From Begonia masoniana (Eukaryota; Streptophyta; Magnoliopsida; Cucurbitales; Begoniaceae): DNA of 64,000 bases. The position numbers and the translations under genes are program-made. Position 1 is the first letter of the stretch. Each line of letters begins with the position of its first letter. Below the pieces are notes generated by a model. It saw nothing but the letters and a program-made list of their open reading frames with translations. It was not told the origin of the DNA and ran no database searches. The stretch is taken from NCBI GenBank assembly GCA_022432975.1, contig CM039508.1, forward strand, positions 49,007,646 through 49,071,645, given 5' to 3'. Shown here piece after piece: positions 36,456 to 49,520 of the stretch.

Positions 36456-39400
36456 ATGAAGACGATTCCTGTCCTGCTGATGGGCTGCGGAGGCGTTGGG
36501 CGGCAGCTCCTTCATCACATTGTTTCTTGTCGAGCAATTCACGCTAAACAGGCACTCACTTTCCTAATTTTTCTAAATCCTATTTTGTTTTCCCTGATGT
36601 TTGTTGACTAATGGTCCACTAAATTCTGCGTTATCTTCTTCAAAGCTGTCATATGTACTCGTTGTTGTTGCTGGATAGTCAATTTTTTACCTGATAGTTT
36701 GGCATTTCATTTTCGGTACAATAATTTGGTTATGTGCTGTGATTGTCTGTGAATTTGGCTCCTTTGTCCGTGAACTAAAATTGCGTGATATGACTACGTT
36801 GATCTCAAATGTGCAGGGAGTTCAATTGCGTGTTGTGGGCGTATGTGATAGTAAATCTCTAGTCGTTGCTTCAGATGTGTTCACAATGGAATTGGATGAC
36901 AAGATTTTGTCAGAGCTTTGCCGTGCAAAGTTGGAGGGTTCTCCTTTACTGTTACTTGCCAGTTCTGGTAATTTCTAATTTTATAAGATATATATAAGTC
37001 GAAATGACTACTTCTCATGTCTCATTGTAACAGTTGTTGATTTTTAATTATAGGCTAACTTGTTATGCACTAAATAATAAATGTGCTTAATATTCTCGTG
37101 CAATCAATAAATTATTTAATTCTTTTGAATACACATAATATGAAGCTTTGAAATGATCTTTTAAATTAAAAATGTTCTATGCCTTTTTTTTTCTATTCAA
37201 CTACTTTTGAATCAATTCATACGTATAATTTTTTTTTTTAAAATAAGAAACTTAATTTTATTAGATGAAAGAAGAGATTACATGAAGAATATAGGAAATT
37301 CTCCCAAGAAACAATAATAACAAGTAATGTATACATACAAATATTATTGTTTTTCTTTTACATATCCTTGTGTAATAGAGTATGTTACCTTGTAGAAAAT
37401 GGACTAACGAGAAAAACAAAACAAGGGAACGGAAAAGAATGGAAAGTTTTGCATGAAATTCTGATGATTTTCAGTTTGTTTTGTGCCAGATAAGTACGAG
37501 TCATTCACTGGTTTGGATTCAAGAAGAAAACTCATCGACATTGCCACTCTTCTTAGTAAATCAACAGGTTTGTGAAGTATGTGAGGTCCAATGACCTTTT
37601 TGCATTAAAATATAATATGTAGCCTAGTCGATTGGCTTTCTCCCTATGGTAAATGATCTCATCAGCGTGAATTAAATATTATAGGTCTGGCATTTGTTGA
37701 TTGTTCTGCCAGTTCAGAAACTATTTCCATGTTAAAGACGGTGGTTGATTTGGGTTGCTGCATTGTTCTGGCAAATAAGAAGCCTCTAACTTCTTCAATG
37801 GTAAAGAATTCCTATTATTATTTTCACTTGAAGTACCTTAGTTTGCTGTTAATATGTTTTTGGTTGAAGTTTCTAACTATAAAGTTTGTACCGATAACAA
37901 AACTACCTTCTTTTTGGTTGTAGGAAGACTATGAAAAACTATTCTTGCATCCACGACATGTTCGGCATGAATCAACAGTGAGTTTTACTTCTTTTTCTTT
38001 TTTAAAGCGGTAAATAGCTCTTTGTATGGAAATATTGATGATTGGGACACCAAAATTCTTAAGGAAATTGGAGGGCAATCATCTCTTCAGCTTGTAAACT
38101 TCTTGTTGGATATAAATCATAAAGATAAATAATAATCAATTGGAAAAAGCTAAATGATATAGCTGATACTTGTCTCCTAGGATTGGCTAGGGTGTCTTAA
38201 TATCTGACGAATCTCCACACGAAAATTGTACTCAATATTTGATCTTATGAATGATGAATTTCTTGTAACTGTTTTCTATTCTCGTTCTAATAACATTCCT
38301 ATTCTCATTTGCAAATGCCACATCAAATGCCATTTAGTTAACTCGAGGCTTTTTAAAGTCTCATATTTATGGATGGTGCAAGTTAAACTTATGCTTTGGA
38401 TAGAAAGAGTTAATCATGACTTCAGGAAATGATGAGTTTAAATGGTGTGTAGAATAGAAGATTCATTGGGCTTGTATTTTGGGCAGTTTGTCTTTTGGAG
38501 TTCGTTCACAAATAAACAATCACGCGTCCTGGCTTGCTAGGCTATCAAAATGATGAGTAATATGTACACCCTTCTCATTGTACCTGTTTTGACTAGGATC
38601 ATTGGCTAGTCATCGAATAAGTTTGATTACATAAAGACTCTAGTGTTGAATTATGTGTAATAAATAAGTGCATTTTGAAATCTGCTTCTGTTTGGAAAAT
38701 ATCATATATTTTGTCCTGATTAAGCGATAGACATGGTCTTTAAAATAATGTTTTGCTTGTGTCATAACTAGAGTCTCCTTAATAAATTGTTTTAATTGGC
38801 ATTATCATGTGGCAGGTTGGTGCAGGTCTTCCGGTCATATCATCCTTAACTCGCTTACTTTCATCTGGAGATACAGCACACCGAATTATTGGGAGTTTAA
38901 GTGGTATCAAATCAATCCACGTATATTCTATTATTTTCTGTACTTTCAACCCTAAAATCGTTATATTTTATTCAAATGCTTTTCTTGTAAATGTAAAATT
39001 TGGATATTGGTTTCTTTTGTAAATTCATGCAGGTACCTTAGGATATGTAATGAGCGAGGTTGAAGATGGAAAACTATTGAGCCAAGTGGTTAGGACTGCT
39101 AAAACCCTTGGTTACACTGAACCAGGTTCACAGAATGTTATTTACTTTTCAGTTTAAAAATTTAAATTTCATTTCGTATCTCTGTACTTGTGTTTGTATT
39201 TTGCTTTGTCTTTGGGAAAGAGGGTTAGTGTTGGTGATGTTAGGAGTTCAAGGTTTTGTAATCGGTCCCATTTTAAACGTCTTTCAAATGTCTTACAAAA
39301 AATTTTTTTGACATATTGGTAATTTGGGTCAATGATTATTTTAACAAGTAATAAAACTTCTGGAGAATGCAAGTTTGTAAAGGCAGCGCGGACAGTTATT

Positions 39401-42400
39401 TTTTATCAGTAAAAATAACATAATTTGCATTTTAAGTAAGTGAATTATGGATAATAATTGAACCATTGCTCTTGATTGGAAGACCCCAATTATTGAATTT
39501 TAGAACTTCAGACACGAGTGTGTCATTTTGCAAAATCATAATTATTTTTTATGTATGTAATATTTATAGTTGTCATTTCGAAAATATATATGCCCTGATT
39601 TGACATATTTTTTCTTGGAAGAAGAATCTCTTTGGGTTGCTTTTAGAAGAACTAAATGTGTTTATTTGATAACTCTAGCATAAGTTAGTGTCTGGTAAAT
39701 AAAAAATTATTTATTTTTTTCAAAACTCAGAAAATATAGCTTCTTCAAAAAAAAAAAAAAAAATCTAAAATTCATTTATAAAATAATATTTTTTTTCTTT
39801 TTTTTCTTTTCAGTTTTTAAATAATTATACATTTAAAGTTCTTATAATAACCAAATCTCTCTCCTATTCTCATTTCTTTCTCCTAAACATAGCCCTCTCT
39901 TCTTTTTTTATTTTATTTTTTTTATTTTGATTAATTTTTCAATATCATAATATATATTTATTTTAGAATGTTTAACTTTTTTGCTATATTTTTTTACTTG
40001 ATTTTCATTCAACAATAATTTAGCAAGTATGATGATGTACTTACAAAAATAAATAAGTATTATGATATATCGAATACTTAACTTTATGAAATCAGTTTTG
40101 AAATGTTTCCTTCAGTAAACAATTGTTCAATTCTTTGCATTAGCTGATTTTTTTAACGCTACAACTAACCGTCATTATTAAACAAATTGCAACAATACCA
40201 AGCTGGTATTAAAAAATATTGGAACTAAAATGTAAACTGTATTTGGAAAAAAAAAATTAAGAAACAAAAGATAATGGTGGCCTGAGAATTGATATGGAAG
40301 AAAACGAAAATCTATTTAATGCCCTTAGTATTTTTATTGTATTCTTGTTGCAGATCCTCGCGATGACCTAAGTGGGATGGATGTTGCGCGAAAGGTTTGA
40401 TAACAGTGCATTACTGAAGTGGCTTGTTTCTTTGCAATTTTATTTCATTTGTTTTACATCTCTTAATTGTTGTGATTAAGGAATATTATATTTTACTTGA
40501 CTAAAAGTATGCCTATGGACTCATGATAAGATATTGACAATACTCGAGAACATATATTAATATGCTTACCTTATCTGAATATGCCTTTTAAATCAAGGTC
40601 CTAATTTCTGTTTTAACTGGTGTGGTTGCATTGGAATAAAACATGTCACTAAATGTATAAGTGAAAGTTGTTTCTGCTAAAGTTGTGTTTTGTGGCAGTT
40701 CTTGGAAATGAATTACTTGAAGCAGTGACCATTCCTTTACATATATATAGGAACAATCAACCGATATTTGTGTGTATATCAGTATATGCGGGTCTTCTTT
40801 TTCCTTCCCTGATGAAATTATTGATTGGCTTAACAAAGACATTTCTCTGCATACTTAGTTGGCAAGTAGAAATGACCAACATAATGCTCCAGCTTGAGAG
40901 AAAGTAGTGAAGAATCGTTGGTATCAAGTATAAAACTCAGATTCAATCTTTGAAATCTTTCCTTCAAGGAATATTTGGAAATCAAGCAACTATTTATTTC
41001 CTGGATATTCATAATTAAACTTTTTCAAGCAGTTGGACAATAACAACAAGATAAATATTTCCTTTTTTATTGTGTTAACTGGCTCAAACTATATGCTCAC
41101 TGCACTATGTATCTCTGGTGAAATATATGAATGAAATACTATTTTTCTCAACAGCATACTGATGTTTAAAACAGGCTCTGATCCTTGCTCGACTTCTTGG
41201 ATGGAAAATTAGCTTGGATGACGTTAAGGTCAGAGTTTGGCCATTTACCTCTATTTGTTTTTAGAAAGTGCTCATTGCAGCTAAAATAAAAGGTGTTTAA
41301 ATGGAGTGTTCTTTTCAGTCTTTTAATGAAAATGATAAAAATAAATTATATTCAGATAAACTTTCTGGATCATTAATTATTATCTGACGATGAATAAATT
41401 GAAATATATTCAGATAAACTTTTTGGATCATTAACTATTATCTGATAGTGATTTCTCTTTTCAGATTGAGAGCTTGTACCCTAAAGAAATGCAATCTGAT
41501 GTAATGTCAGCAGATGAATTTTTGGGCTCGGGAATATTGTTGCTTGATAACGGCATTCAAGAGAGAGTTAGTGAGGCTTCTTTGAAAGGGAATGTGTTAC
41601 GTTATACTTGTCTGATTGAAGGCTCAAGGTATTAAAAGTCAACACATTTCTTCTTTTTGCAACAGGCTATAGAGTTCATTTATCTGGGCTACTTCATTAC
41701 CATATTATGATTTCCGTAGGTCCAACAGAATGTTTTTGTTTTGAGAATTCTTATTTATTTTACCGTTTTTCCTTACTAGTTTTTCAGTAATGTTGATGCA
41801 AAAGGGAAACTGCTTGCCCATGACAGTAGTCTATTTTGTTCCCCTAACAGTTGAAGGCTATAAAAGTAGACTTGAAATTATCTTGTTCACACTGTATCCC
41901 CATAAAAAAATAAGTTTGCGTGTTGAAGTGAGTCATTTTGTCGAAAGTTACACATAAAAAATTTTAGATATTAAAAACCAATTGTGTTTTGTACCTTGGT
42001 TTAATTTTGTAGCCTAGTCAGATAAGATACATTCAAACTTCTAGATCAAGCTTGTTCAGCTCGTGGCTCAATCAAGCTTCGGCTCAATCAAGCTTCCACC
42101 TAGGATCACGCTTTTGCTGATTGATCAATGTAGTGGTAGTGTCTTGAACAGATGGGTATTGAGAATAATTGGCAGCAACTGTTTTATTAATGTTTTACAT
42201 TTGAATTTGTTTAAATTTTCTTGATGAACATTTACATTCTCTGTCATTAGCTGATAGCTCGTAACTTGTGTATCTCTTGACTTCAATATTTTGATAGCTA
42301 CATATTTACATTCATTGGCAATTCTTGGTGTGTCTTAATAACTAATCTGATGTTCGGTTCATCGAATAAATTGACTATATCCTTAAGCTTGTTCTTCGTC

Positions 42401-42808
42401 AAGTTATTATAAATTTTTTAAGATTTCTTAGGCACCATAATTCCTCTTTTTTACGCATCTTGGCATGTATTCTTACAAGTTGAAGCAGAGGGTAGTCAAC
42501 AAATTATGCCCACATTCCTGATTTCTCTATTTTTTCAGGTGTGAAGTTGGGCTTCAAGAGCTCCCTAAAAATTCTCCTCTGGGAAGACTGAGAGGAAGTG
42601 ATAATTTGGTAATCTCTCTCTCCTTCTCTTTATCTCTCTCTCTAACTTATTCTGAAGTGTTATTTGTTATATGGAAGTGCAGTTGGAGGTATACAGTAGA
42701 TGCTATAGTGAACAGCCTCTTGTGATTCAAGGTGCTGGAGCTGGGAATGACACCACAGCAGCTGGTGTCTTGGCTGATATTTTTGATTTGCAAGATTTAT
42801 TTCCTTGA
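36456..42808 (+). CDS. Monofunctional homoserine dehydrogenase (twelve exons)
   Basis: Exons: 36456-36551, 36817-36967, 37490-37567, 37685-37800, 37924-37977, 38816-38903, 39033-39125, 40354-40394, 41175-41228, 41465-41628, 42539-42608, 42683-42808, in frame, giving 376 residues. The enzyme reduces aspartate semialdehyde to homoserine, the branch point to Thr, Met and Ile. A Rossmann motif (MGCGGVG, residues 9-15) opens the protein. ANKKPL and the catalytic-region signature [24 protein letters not shown] follow. There is no aspartate kinase or ACT region, so this is not the bifunctional AK-HSDH. Length matches the Arabidopsis monofunctional homologue. Intron 1 appears to be GC-AG (CAG/GCACTC). 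No transit peptide precedes the fold. Confidence 0.93.
41349..41450. repeat. Short tandem duplication in intron 9
   Basis: Two copies of about 45 bp (from about 41349 and about 41406) share TATTCAGATAAACTTT and GGATCATTAA...TATTATCTGA with few differences, separated by about a dozen bases. They lie between exons 9 and 10 of homoserine dehydrogenase. Confidence 0.8.
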
Positions 42809-43274
42809 ACACTCCTCCATTTTGGATCTTAATTTAAGCGACTTAGAAATTCCGAGCCTCCTCCGTGATCTTGAATCGGCCTTCTTCATTTTTTACAGCT
42901 GATTACAATTGATGCAAGAAATAAGCCCACATATTGTGACACTCAGAATCTTGAATGTTTATAATTTTAGGTTCAAATTATTATATCAAAGAATATTGTT
43001 ATATGCTCAAATTTTATGGGTTGCAAATTATTATAAATTCTTTGAGGCTATTGCATATCTTTAGTGGGAAAGACATACCAATCAAAAGTCTGATCAACCA
43101 AATCAGATTAAGACATCAAAAGTTCTAAAATAAGTTCAAAAAGTCGACTCAGATCGATCAAAATAGACACTGACTGGGTGCAATTAAATAGGCCAGGCGA
43201 CAAACAACCTGCTAGACCGATCCAATATGTTGTGGGTAGACAGAATTGAATGGCCTAAACAGAGAAACAAAGAG
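42809..43274. other. Convergent 3' region between two genes
   Basis: The space between the stop of homoserine dehydrogenase (+) and the stop of the SDR gene (-). It holds the 3' UTRs of both and no recognisable gene. Confidence 0.5.
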
Positions 43275-45789
43275 TCAAAACTCAGCAAGTTCAGTTTGAT
43301 CAAAATAGCACCCCGAAGGGCCGCCTTCCGGTAAAAGAGCCAGCATGACAGACCCTCTTGCCCCTTCTTCTACGCTCATAGTCCCTGTGTGCCAGTTGAT
43401 ATCGGTATTTACAAAACCGGGATGAACACAATTTATGCACATGTTCGAGTTTTTCTTTGCAAGAATTCTCGTATATGCGTTGAGGGTGGCCTTGGAGATG
43501 CTATATGCAGGAAGCATCATCGTCCATCCATTTTCTTCGAGCGTGTTTTCTCTCAAATCACGCAGAAATTTCTGCAGAATTTCATCGATTTTCGCTTCGG
43601 TCAGATTTTCTACGTCTCCGAGTTCTCTCTTTATGTGCTCACCTGGAATTCTCTGTTTCAAACAATTCCACAGTTTGAAGATGAAACCAGATAAAGTTTA
43701 TCAGTTGGGAGGGATTTGTATCCACAAATGGCTCAAATTATTCCATGACCCAAAAAATGGCACATTCACAACTTTCTTTTTTGGAAATTGACTGACTTTG
43801 TAAAATGAACACGCCTAGACCGCCCAACGCATCCGAATTATTGAAGTTTCATGCTAGATTCAAGCTGAACCCATCATGACTCTACAGTTTTTCCTCTGGC
43901 TTGAGCCTAATTTTCAAGTCAGCAATCAGCCTGTATGGCCGGGCCGTACTGACTTTTATAACGGGTGAATGCCAATTTTTTTTAAGCACGGACCCGTAGG
44001 TTGACCCAAAAGTGATTCAAAGGTCCAAGGCCAGCAAGCTCGACCTAGGGTGGACCAGTTGGGCTCGGGCCTTGGACTACCCCAAGGCCGAGACTTCGAC
44101 CTGGCTGTGTTTCAGGAGGCCGGATGAGGCTTACAAAAAACTGAAGAAAATATTGGTTCTTGAAGAACTGCAATTTGCAACCAGAAACCATGCAAGATAA
44201 GGGCAAAAACAAGCCTGGATTGCTAGAAGATGTTGATTTACCTTCAACTCACTCCTGAGAGAGGAAACATTCACAATTCTTGCTCCGCCCCGGGAATTCC
44301 GAAGAAGTGGGAGAAGGGCTTCTGTTACCCTCTTGACCCCATAATAATTCGTCTCGATGCATTCCTCGGCCTTCTCGTTACTCGTTTTAATCACACTTTG
44401 CACCAAGTTTGTTGCCTTGCCAGAGAGCTGAATGTAAAATAGTTACAACTATTAGGTCCTTCATTTACTTAAACATTGAAATTATTTCTTAATTTTCTAC
44501 TTTGTGCCTAAACTTTATTTTAAGGGTAATGCTAAGTTTACCCTATAGTTTTATACTCTAATTTTCATCTTATGATATAACGATTAAATGTTTATCATTA
44601 GTTGAAAAACTAACGAAAATAAATCATATACAGTTAAAATAAAATATTAATCGCACTAATTAAACATGTGTCATATCAACATGTAAATTTAAAACGTAAA
44701 TTAAAAGATAAATCTGACATTACTCTTATTTTAATTGTTACTAGACGTGAATATCACGCTAAAATTAATAGTTAATTAAAAGCTTAAACTCATAGTTAAT
44801 ACCACGAACAATAAAAAATTTTGACTGACTCGCTACATTATCTTACCCAATATGCCGGATCAATATTTAGGGCTCTTAGTCCTTCCTCATCAACCACAAC
44901 TCCAGAAGCTCCTGCATTGTTCACCTGAAAACTTCAAGTCAATTAGCTCGCGATTTTACACGTATACAAAATCAAACATCGAAATAAATAACTAGTTATG
45001 AGAAACGTGTTTGAGAAGTACACTCTCCCAAGTTGAAAATTACCATCAACTCCAATAAATTAATCGTACTTTTCATATCATCGAAGGCGGTTTGACAAAG
45101 ACTTTTTTTATCGTATAAAAGAAGGGAAATAATTCGTCTGTTTGGTTGGATATAATGGATATTGATTATGCAATACAGACTTGATGAGCATTTTAAAGTG
45201 ACAACATATATATATGAAATTCCATTTCTGGCTTTGTATGAGTCTCGACGAAATAAACATGTCTATGAATACTACTTGCACTTGGACATAATTTTTGAAT
45301 CAAGAAATGTCTTACCAAGATGTCGAGCTTGCCGAATTTTTCATTGACGAACTTAGCCAAGGATTCAATGCTAGAAGGGTCTAAAACGTCGAGTCTATGA
45401 AAGATCACATTTGGCAAACCAGTCTGGTGGAGCATCGAGGTAGCCTCCAATCCTCTTTCCTCGTCTCTAGCAGTTAAGATCACTTTAACGCCTCGAGAAG
45501 CAATCTGCCGGACCGTTTCGAGGCCAATGCCCTTGTTTGCCCCTGTGACAACTGCACATCTACGACGAACACACTTTAAATCAGAGATAACAACTACAAA
45601 ATAGAATTATATTTGCAAGAAAAGGTTCAACTCTAAAACAAATAATCAAATCGAGAATACCTCTCGGCTTCATGGTTTAGGTTTGTCGCAATTCTGTCCG
45701 CGCTTACTGGTCTGGTTGTATACTTTTCCTCGTTTACGGAAGCTTGTATTTTGACACTTCGATCGTGAATAAATTCAAAAGATGAAGAG
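43275..45789 (-). CDS. Short-chain dehydrogenase/reductase, neomenthol/salutaridine type
   Basis: Minus-strand exons: 45789(?)-45661, 45559-45316, 44924-44847, 44427-44242, 43652-43275. Junctions are GT-AG and keep frame from 45661 on. The NADPH motif TGANKGIG opens exon 2, NNAG follows in exon 3, IVNVSS in exon 4, and the catalytic YSISK in exon 5. About 295 residues follow the first exon junction, and the protein ends DQTELAEF. This is the SDR110C/SDR114C-like group of plant reductases (salutaridine, neomenthol and related carbonyl substrates); the substrate cannot be told. No in-frame ATG is visible in the first coding exon, where an upstream TAA closes the frame. Either another 5' exon exists or the start is lost. 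Intron 3 contains a MITE. Confidence 0.82.
44523..44726. mobile_element. MITE with hAT-like target duplication, in SDR intron
   Basis: A 204 bp AT-rich element. The left end AGGGTAATGCTAAGTTTA pairs with the right end TAAATCTGACATTACTCT as an imperfect terminal inverted repeat. It is flanked on both sides by TATTTTA (44516-44522 and 44727-44733), a 7 bp duplication close to the 8 bp typical of hAT. It has no coding capacity. Similar ends occur at 57650-57775 and 62545-62735. Confidence 0.7.
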
Positions 45790-46814
45790 CTTAGATTAGC
45801 AAAAATTACAGATGCATGGGCTTATACCTGTAAGGGGATCTTATCTCAAATGAGAAAATAAAGAAGTGCCCAAGGAAGATTCCTAGAACAATCCATTCTA
45901 AAACTCATCTTGAAGAAATAGCCAAAAAACAGACAAGCCTGAAAATGACCCCTTGCTGATTACCATTTTTGGAGTTGAAACTTCACCAATTCAGCCGGCA
46001 GACCTGGCCGGACCTGATTATATATACTTGTTCAAGGTGAATAAAATGAAATTTGACGTGAATTGTGATAGGAAAGAATATTTTAATTCGAGGAAACTGA
46101 CAATGAAATCAAAGAACAGAAAGCGCATTCCAATTTAAAGATTTATTGAAACAGATCGTGGTCTGAAGCAGTTTGGTCTCCTCGCCATTTTTCTGAGCTC
46201 GTTTTCATATGAAAATGGAAGAAAATATCCTCTCGTGGACTATGAAAATGGGTCGTAAAGGACTGATCTTCGACTTCCATTAATGTCTCATATTCAGTTC
46301 GTAGATCTTATTCAGCGAGATTCCCAAAAAAACGTCATTTTTATCGAACGCTGTCCGAGAAATTTCAATCACCATCAGAATGAGGAGAAGAGGAGAAGAG
46401 AAGAAGAGCAATGCTTACCCACGCAACGGAAGAAGACGAAGCTGCGAATGCCGACAAGAAATGGAAAGAAGCGAGACGTTCTCGTGGATTTTAATGGGTT
46501 GGGGCGAAAACGAAGGAGCTTGGCAGAAATGGCGGCATCTGCTCGAGCTCACGCCCAGACGAGCCATTAATTCCTCTTCTCGTTCTGGATCTTCTTCTTC
46601 GATCGAGATGTGAAACTATTACATCCGTCAACTTGCTTCCCATCTCAACAAAATCTCGATTTCACTGCGATCGAAGCACAATAAACAACTTGAATTTTGT
46701 GAGTGGCAAATATTAAATTTAGAAAACTCAACTTTCAGCTACGACCCAGATAACGCTAAGGTCATAGTTCTGCTTGCTTCGAAACAACTTTCAAGGAAAA
46801 ATTGTACATCTACT
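45790..46814. other. Intergenic region between SDR gene and hAT element
   Basis: It probably includes the SDR promoter and a 5' leader. On the minus strand, a donor-like CAG/GTATAAG near 45828-45834 and an acceptor-like CTAATCTAAG near 45790-45800 suggest a leader intron. Short plus-strand frames at 46283-46613 are basic and low in complexity and show no recognisable domain. Confidence 0.4.
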
Positions 46815-47589
46815 CAGGGGTGTACAAAACTGACCCAGTCCAAAAAATAAGACCAGAACGGACCAATTTGGTCAAGTTCTAGTCTGTTTTTTTTTTTTTT
46901 TAAATGAATTTTGGTTTTGCTTAAGCATAACCGAAATTTTTGGTTCGGGTTTCAGGTTTAATGACAAAAACCTGAAAAATCGAACCGAACCACAAAAGAG
47001 AGAAAAATGAAAAATCTGCAGATTGAACCTAATTTTTCATTCTGTCGAAAAATCAGAGGAGAGGGGAGAGAATTGTCTCGTGCTTGCCGTTGCCGAAGCC
47101 GAAGGCTCGAAGCCTTCAATCTTTAGTTCAACTTCAATATCTCTCTCAGTCATCATCGACGCCTTCAATCTGAAGATTCTGAACTGGAGCTCTCTAAGTA
47201 AGTACCAACAATAGGTATTCCTCGCACCCACCTCAATCTTACATTCATTGTGCTTCTATTTTTGGGAGACTCTTCAGACATGACCGAGAGCATTTGTTTG
47301 TGTTAGTTTTCCAGTATATTGTCGCATTTTTCTGTGTTGATTTGTGGGTGTTTCCTTGCTATTAATTTCGTGTTGCTCTTTACCTGAATTTTTCATCATA
47401 TTGCATGTTTTCTTATGTTTCTTTTGTCGTAGGAAAAAATTCTTTAGAAAGTTTCTTTGATTGGTTACTTTTTTTAGTTGGTTTTGGTTGCTGTTTTTAG
47501 TTGTTTTTGTTACTGTTCTGGGATGATTTACTTTTTGATAGATTAAATTTTTGATAAGTTGTTATATTGCTAGTTTTGTTGTAGGTGTA

Positions 47590-49520
47590 CGTAGGAAAAT
47601 GACAAAAAAATCTAATATTTCAAATCAATTTACTGTTATTAAAAATGACAATGATAACAACTCTATAGCTAAATGTAATCATTGTGGAATAAAATATGCA
47701 TGTGATACACTAAAGAATGTGACATCAAACTTGAAAAAACACATTTGTATTTGTGCATAATTATTGGCAAATGTAGATGTGAAGCAAAAAACTTTGACCT
47801 TTCAGAAAATGAATAATAGAGGACAACAACCTTCATGTTTTAGCGTTGATACTTGTTGAGAACTACATGCGGAGATAATAATTATTGATGAATTATGTTT
47901 GAGGTTTGTTGAAGGATAGAGTTTTAGAGCGTATTCCCAATATTTGCAACCTAGATTTTCTATACCTTATTGAGTCACTGTTGCTCGTGATATTTTTTCT
48001 CTTTATGAAAAATAAAAGATGAAATTGAAATAGTATTTTAGAAGAACATCACAACCAGTATGTTTGACTACAGATATATGGACTTCTATTCAAAATTTAA
48101 ATTACACGGTCTTAAATGCTCATTATATTGATAGTGATTGGACCATGCATAAGAGAATTTTGAATTTTTTTTTTTTTTTTAATTTCGAATCATAAAGGTG
48201 ACACAATTGGTAAAGAAGTAAAAAAACGTTTGTTTGAATGGGGAATTGAAAATGTGTTAACTGTTACAGTTGATAACGCTTCTTCGAATGATGTTGCAAT
48301 TTCATATTTGATCAAAAGTGTTAGAAATTTGAATTGTTTGATTTTGAATGGAGAATACATGCATATGCGATGTATTGCACACATATTGAACTTGATTGTA
48401 AGTTATGGCTTGAAAGATCATCAAGAGACTATTAATAGAGTACGTAGAGCTGTTAAGTATAATCGATCTTCACTTGCAATGTTACAAATTTTTAAGAATT
48501 GTGTTGACAATGTTAAGATTGCATGCAAAAGTAGTGTTTCTCTTGATGTGTCTACAATATGAAATTCTACATATTTGATGTTATCAAGTGCTGAAAAATT
48601 TGAAAAAACATTTGTCAAGTTAATGGAAACCAATAGTAATTATGTCGGTAATTTGAGTGGGGAATCACCTCGCACTAAAACAAACTAGGAGAATATTATA
48701 GAACTTCTTAAGTTTTTGAAGATTTTTAATGATACAACTGTGATTGTTTCAGCGTCTTCGCGTGTGACATCAAATATTTATTTTAGTGAAGTATGCAATT
48801 TGAAAATGGTTATCATGGAGTATGCTTAGTCTAACAGTCAATCCTTGAGGAATATGGCTATTGAAATGGAAGGAAACTTTGATAAATACTGGGAAAGTTG
48901 TGAGAAAATTAATTTTTTCATGTACGTTGCAGTTGTATTAGATCCAAGATGTAAAATACAATTTTTACAACATTTTCTTACCATGTCTGTCGACAATAAT
49001 AGAGCAGCAATTTTGGTGAGTCAAGTACGAAGTGCGATTAACAAATTATATGTTCAATACAATTTGGATTTAGGGTTAAGTATGTCACAAGATTTTTGTA
49101 GCACAAGTGTTGCCACATCTTCATCCACAGGATGAATTACTAGTTTTGCCCACAATAAGGTATATGAGATATTTTGTAGCCGTCATAGCGAGTTAAATAC
49201 TGTAAGCAAGAGGACGGATGTCAATCTATATTTATCTGAAGAATTGGAAAAATTTTCAAACAATCAAGATATTTTGGTATGGTGGAAAGTGAATTCATTG
49301 AAATATCAATTATTAAGTAAAATTGCAAAAGATGTATTGTGTATTCATATTTCCACTGTTTCTTCAGAGTCAGCTTTCAGTTGTGGAGGACGTGTTCTGG
49401 ATTTTTTTTTTTTGTAGTTCTTTGTCACCAAAGACTGTAGAGACACTTATTTGCACTCAAAGCTGGTAAGACAAAACATAATGTAGCCAACTTTAATGAC
49501 GTGGTCGATGAGTTTGACAA
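47590..49520 (+). pseudogene. hAT transposase pseudogene (BED finger, RICESLEEPER-like)
   Basis: Conserved pieces in order. BED-type zinc finger at 47600-47757 (AKCNHCGIKYACDTL ... LKKHI). Catalytic-core part at 48230-48559 (VTVDNASSNDVAISYL, MRCIAHILNLIV). DUF4413-like part at 48845-49135 (FDKYWESCEKINFFMYVA, VVLDPRCKIQFL). hAT dimerisation motif near 49250-49400 (ILVWWKVNSLKYQLLSKIAK, STVSSESAFSCGGRVLD). Several in-frame stops and at least one frame change separate the pieces, so the protein is not made. The arrangement matches plant zinc-finger BED hAT transposases. Confidence 0.88.

Noticed and set aside
46283..46613. Two overlapping plus-strand frames upstream of the hAT element
   Set aside because: Basic, low-complexity products that restate the same GA-rich DNA in two frames; no domain and no splice context.
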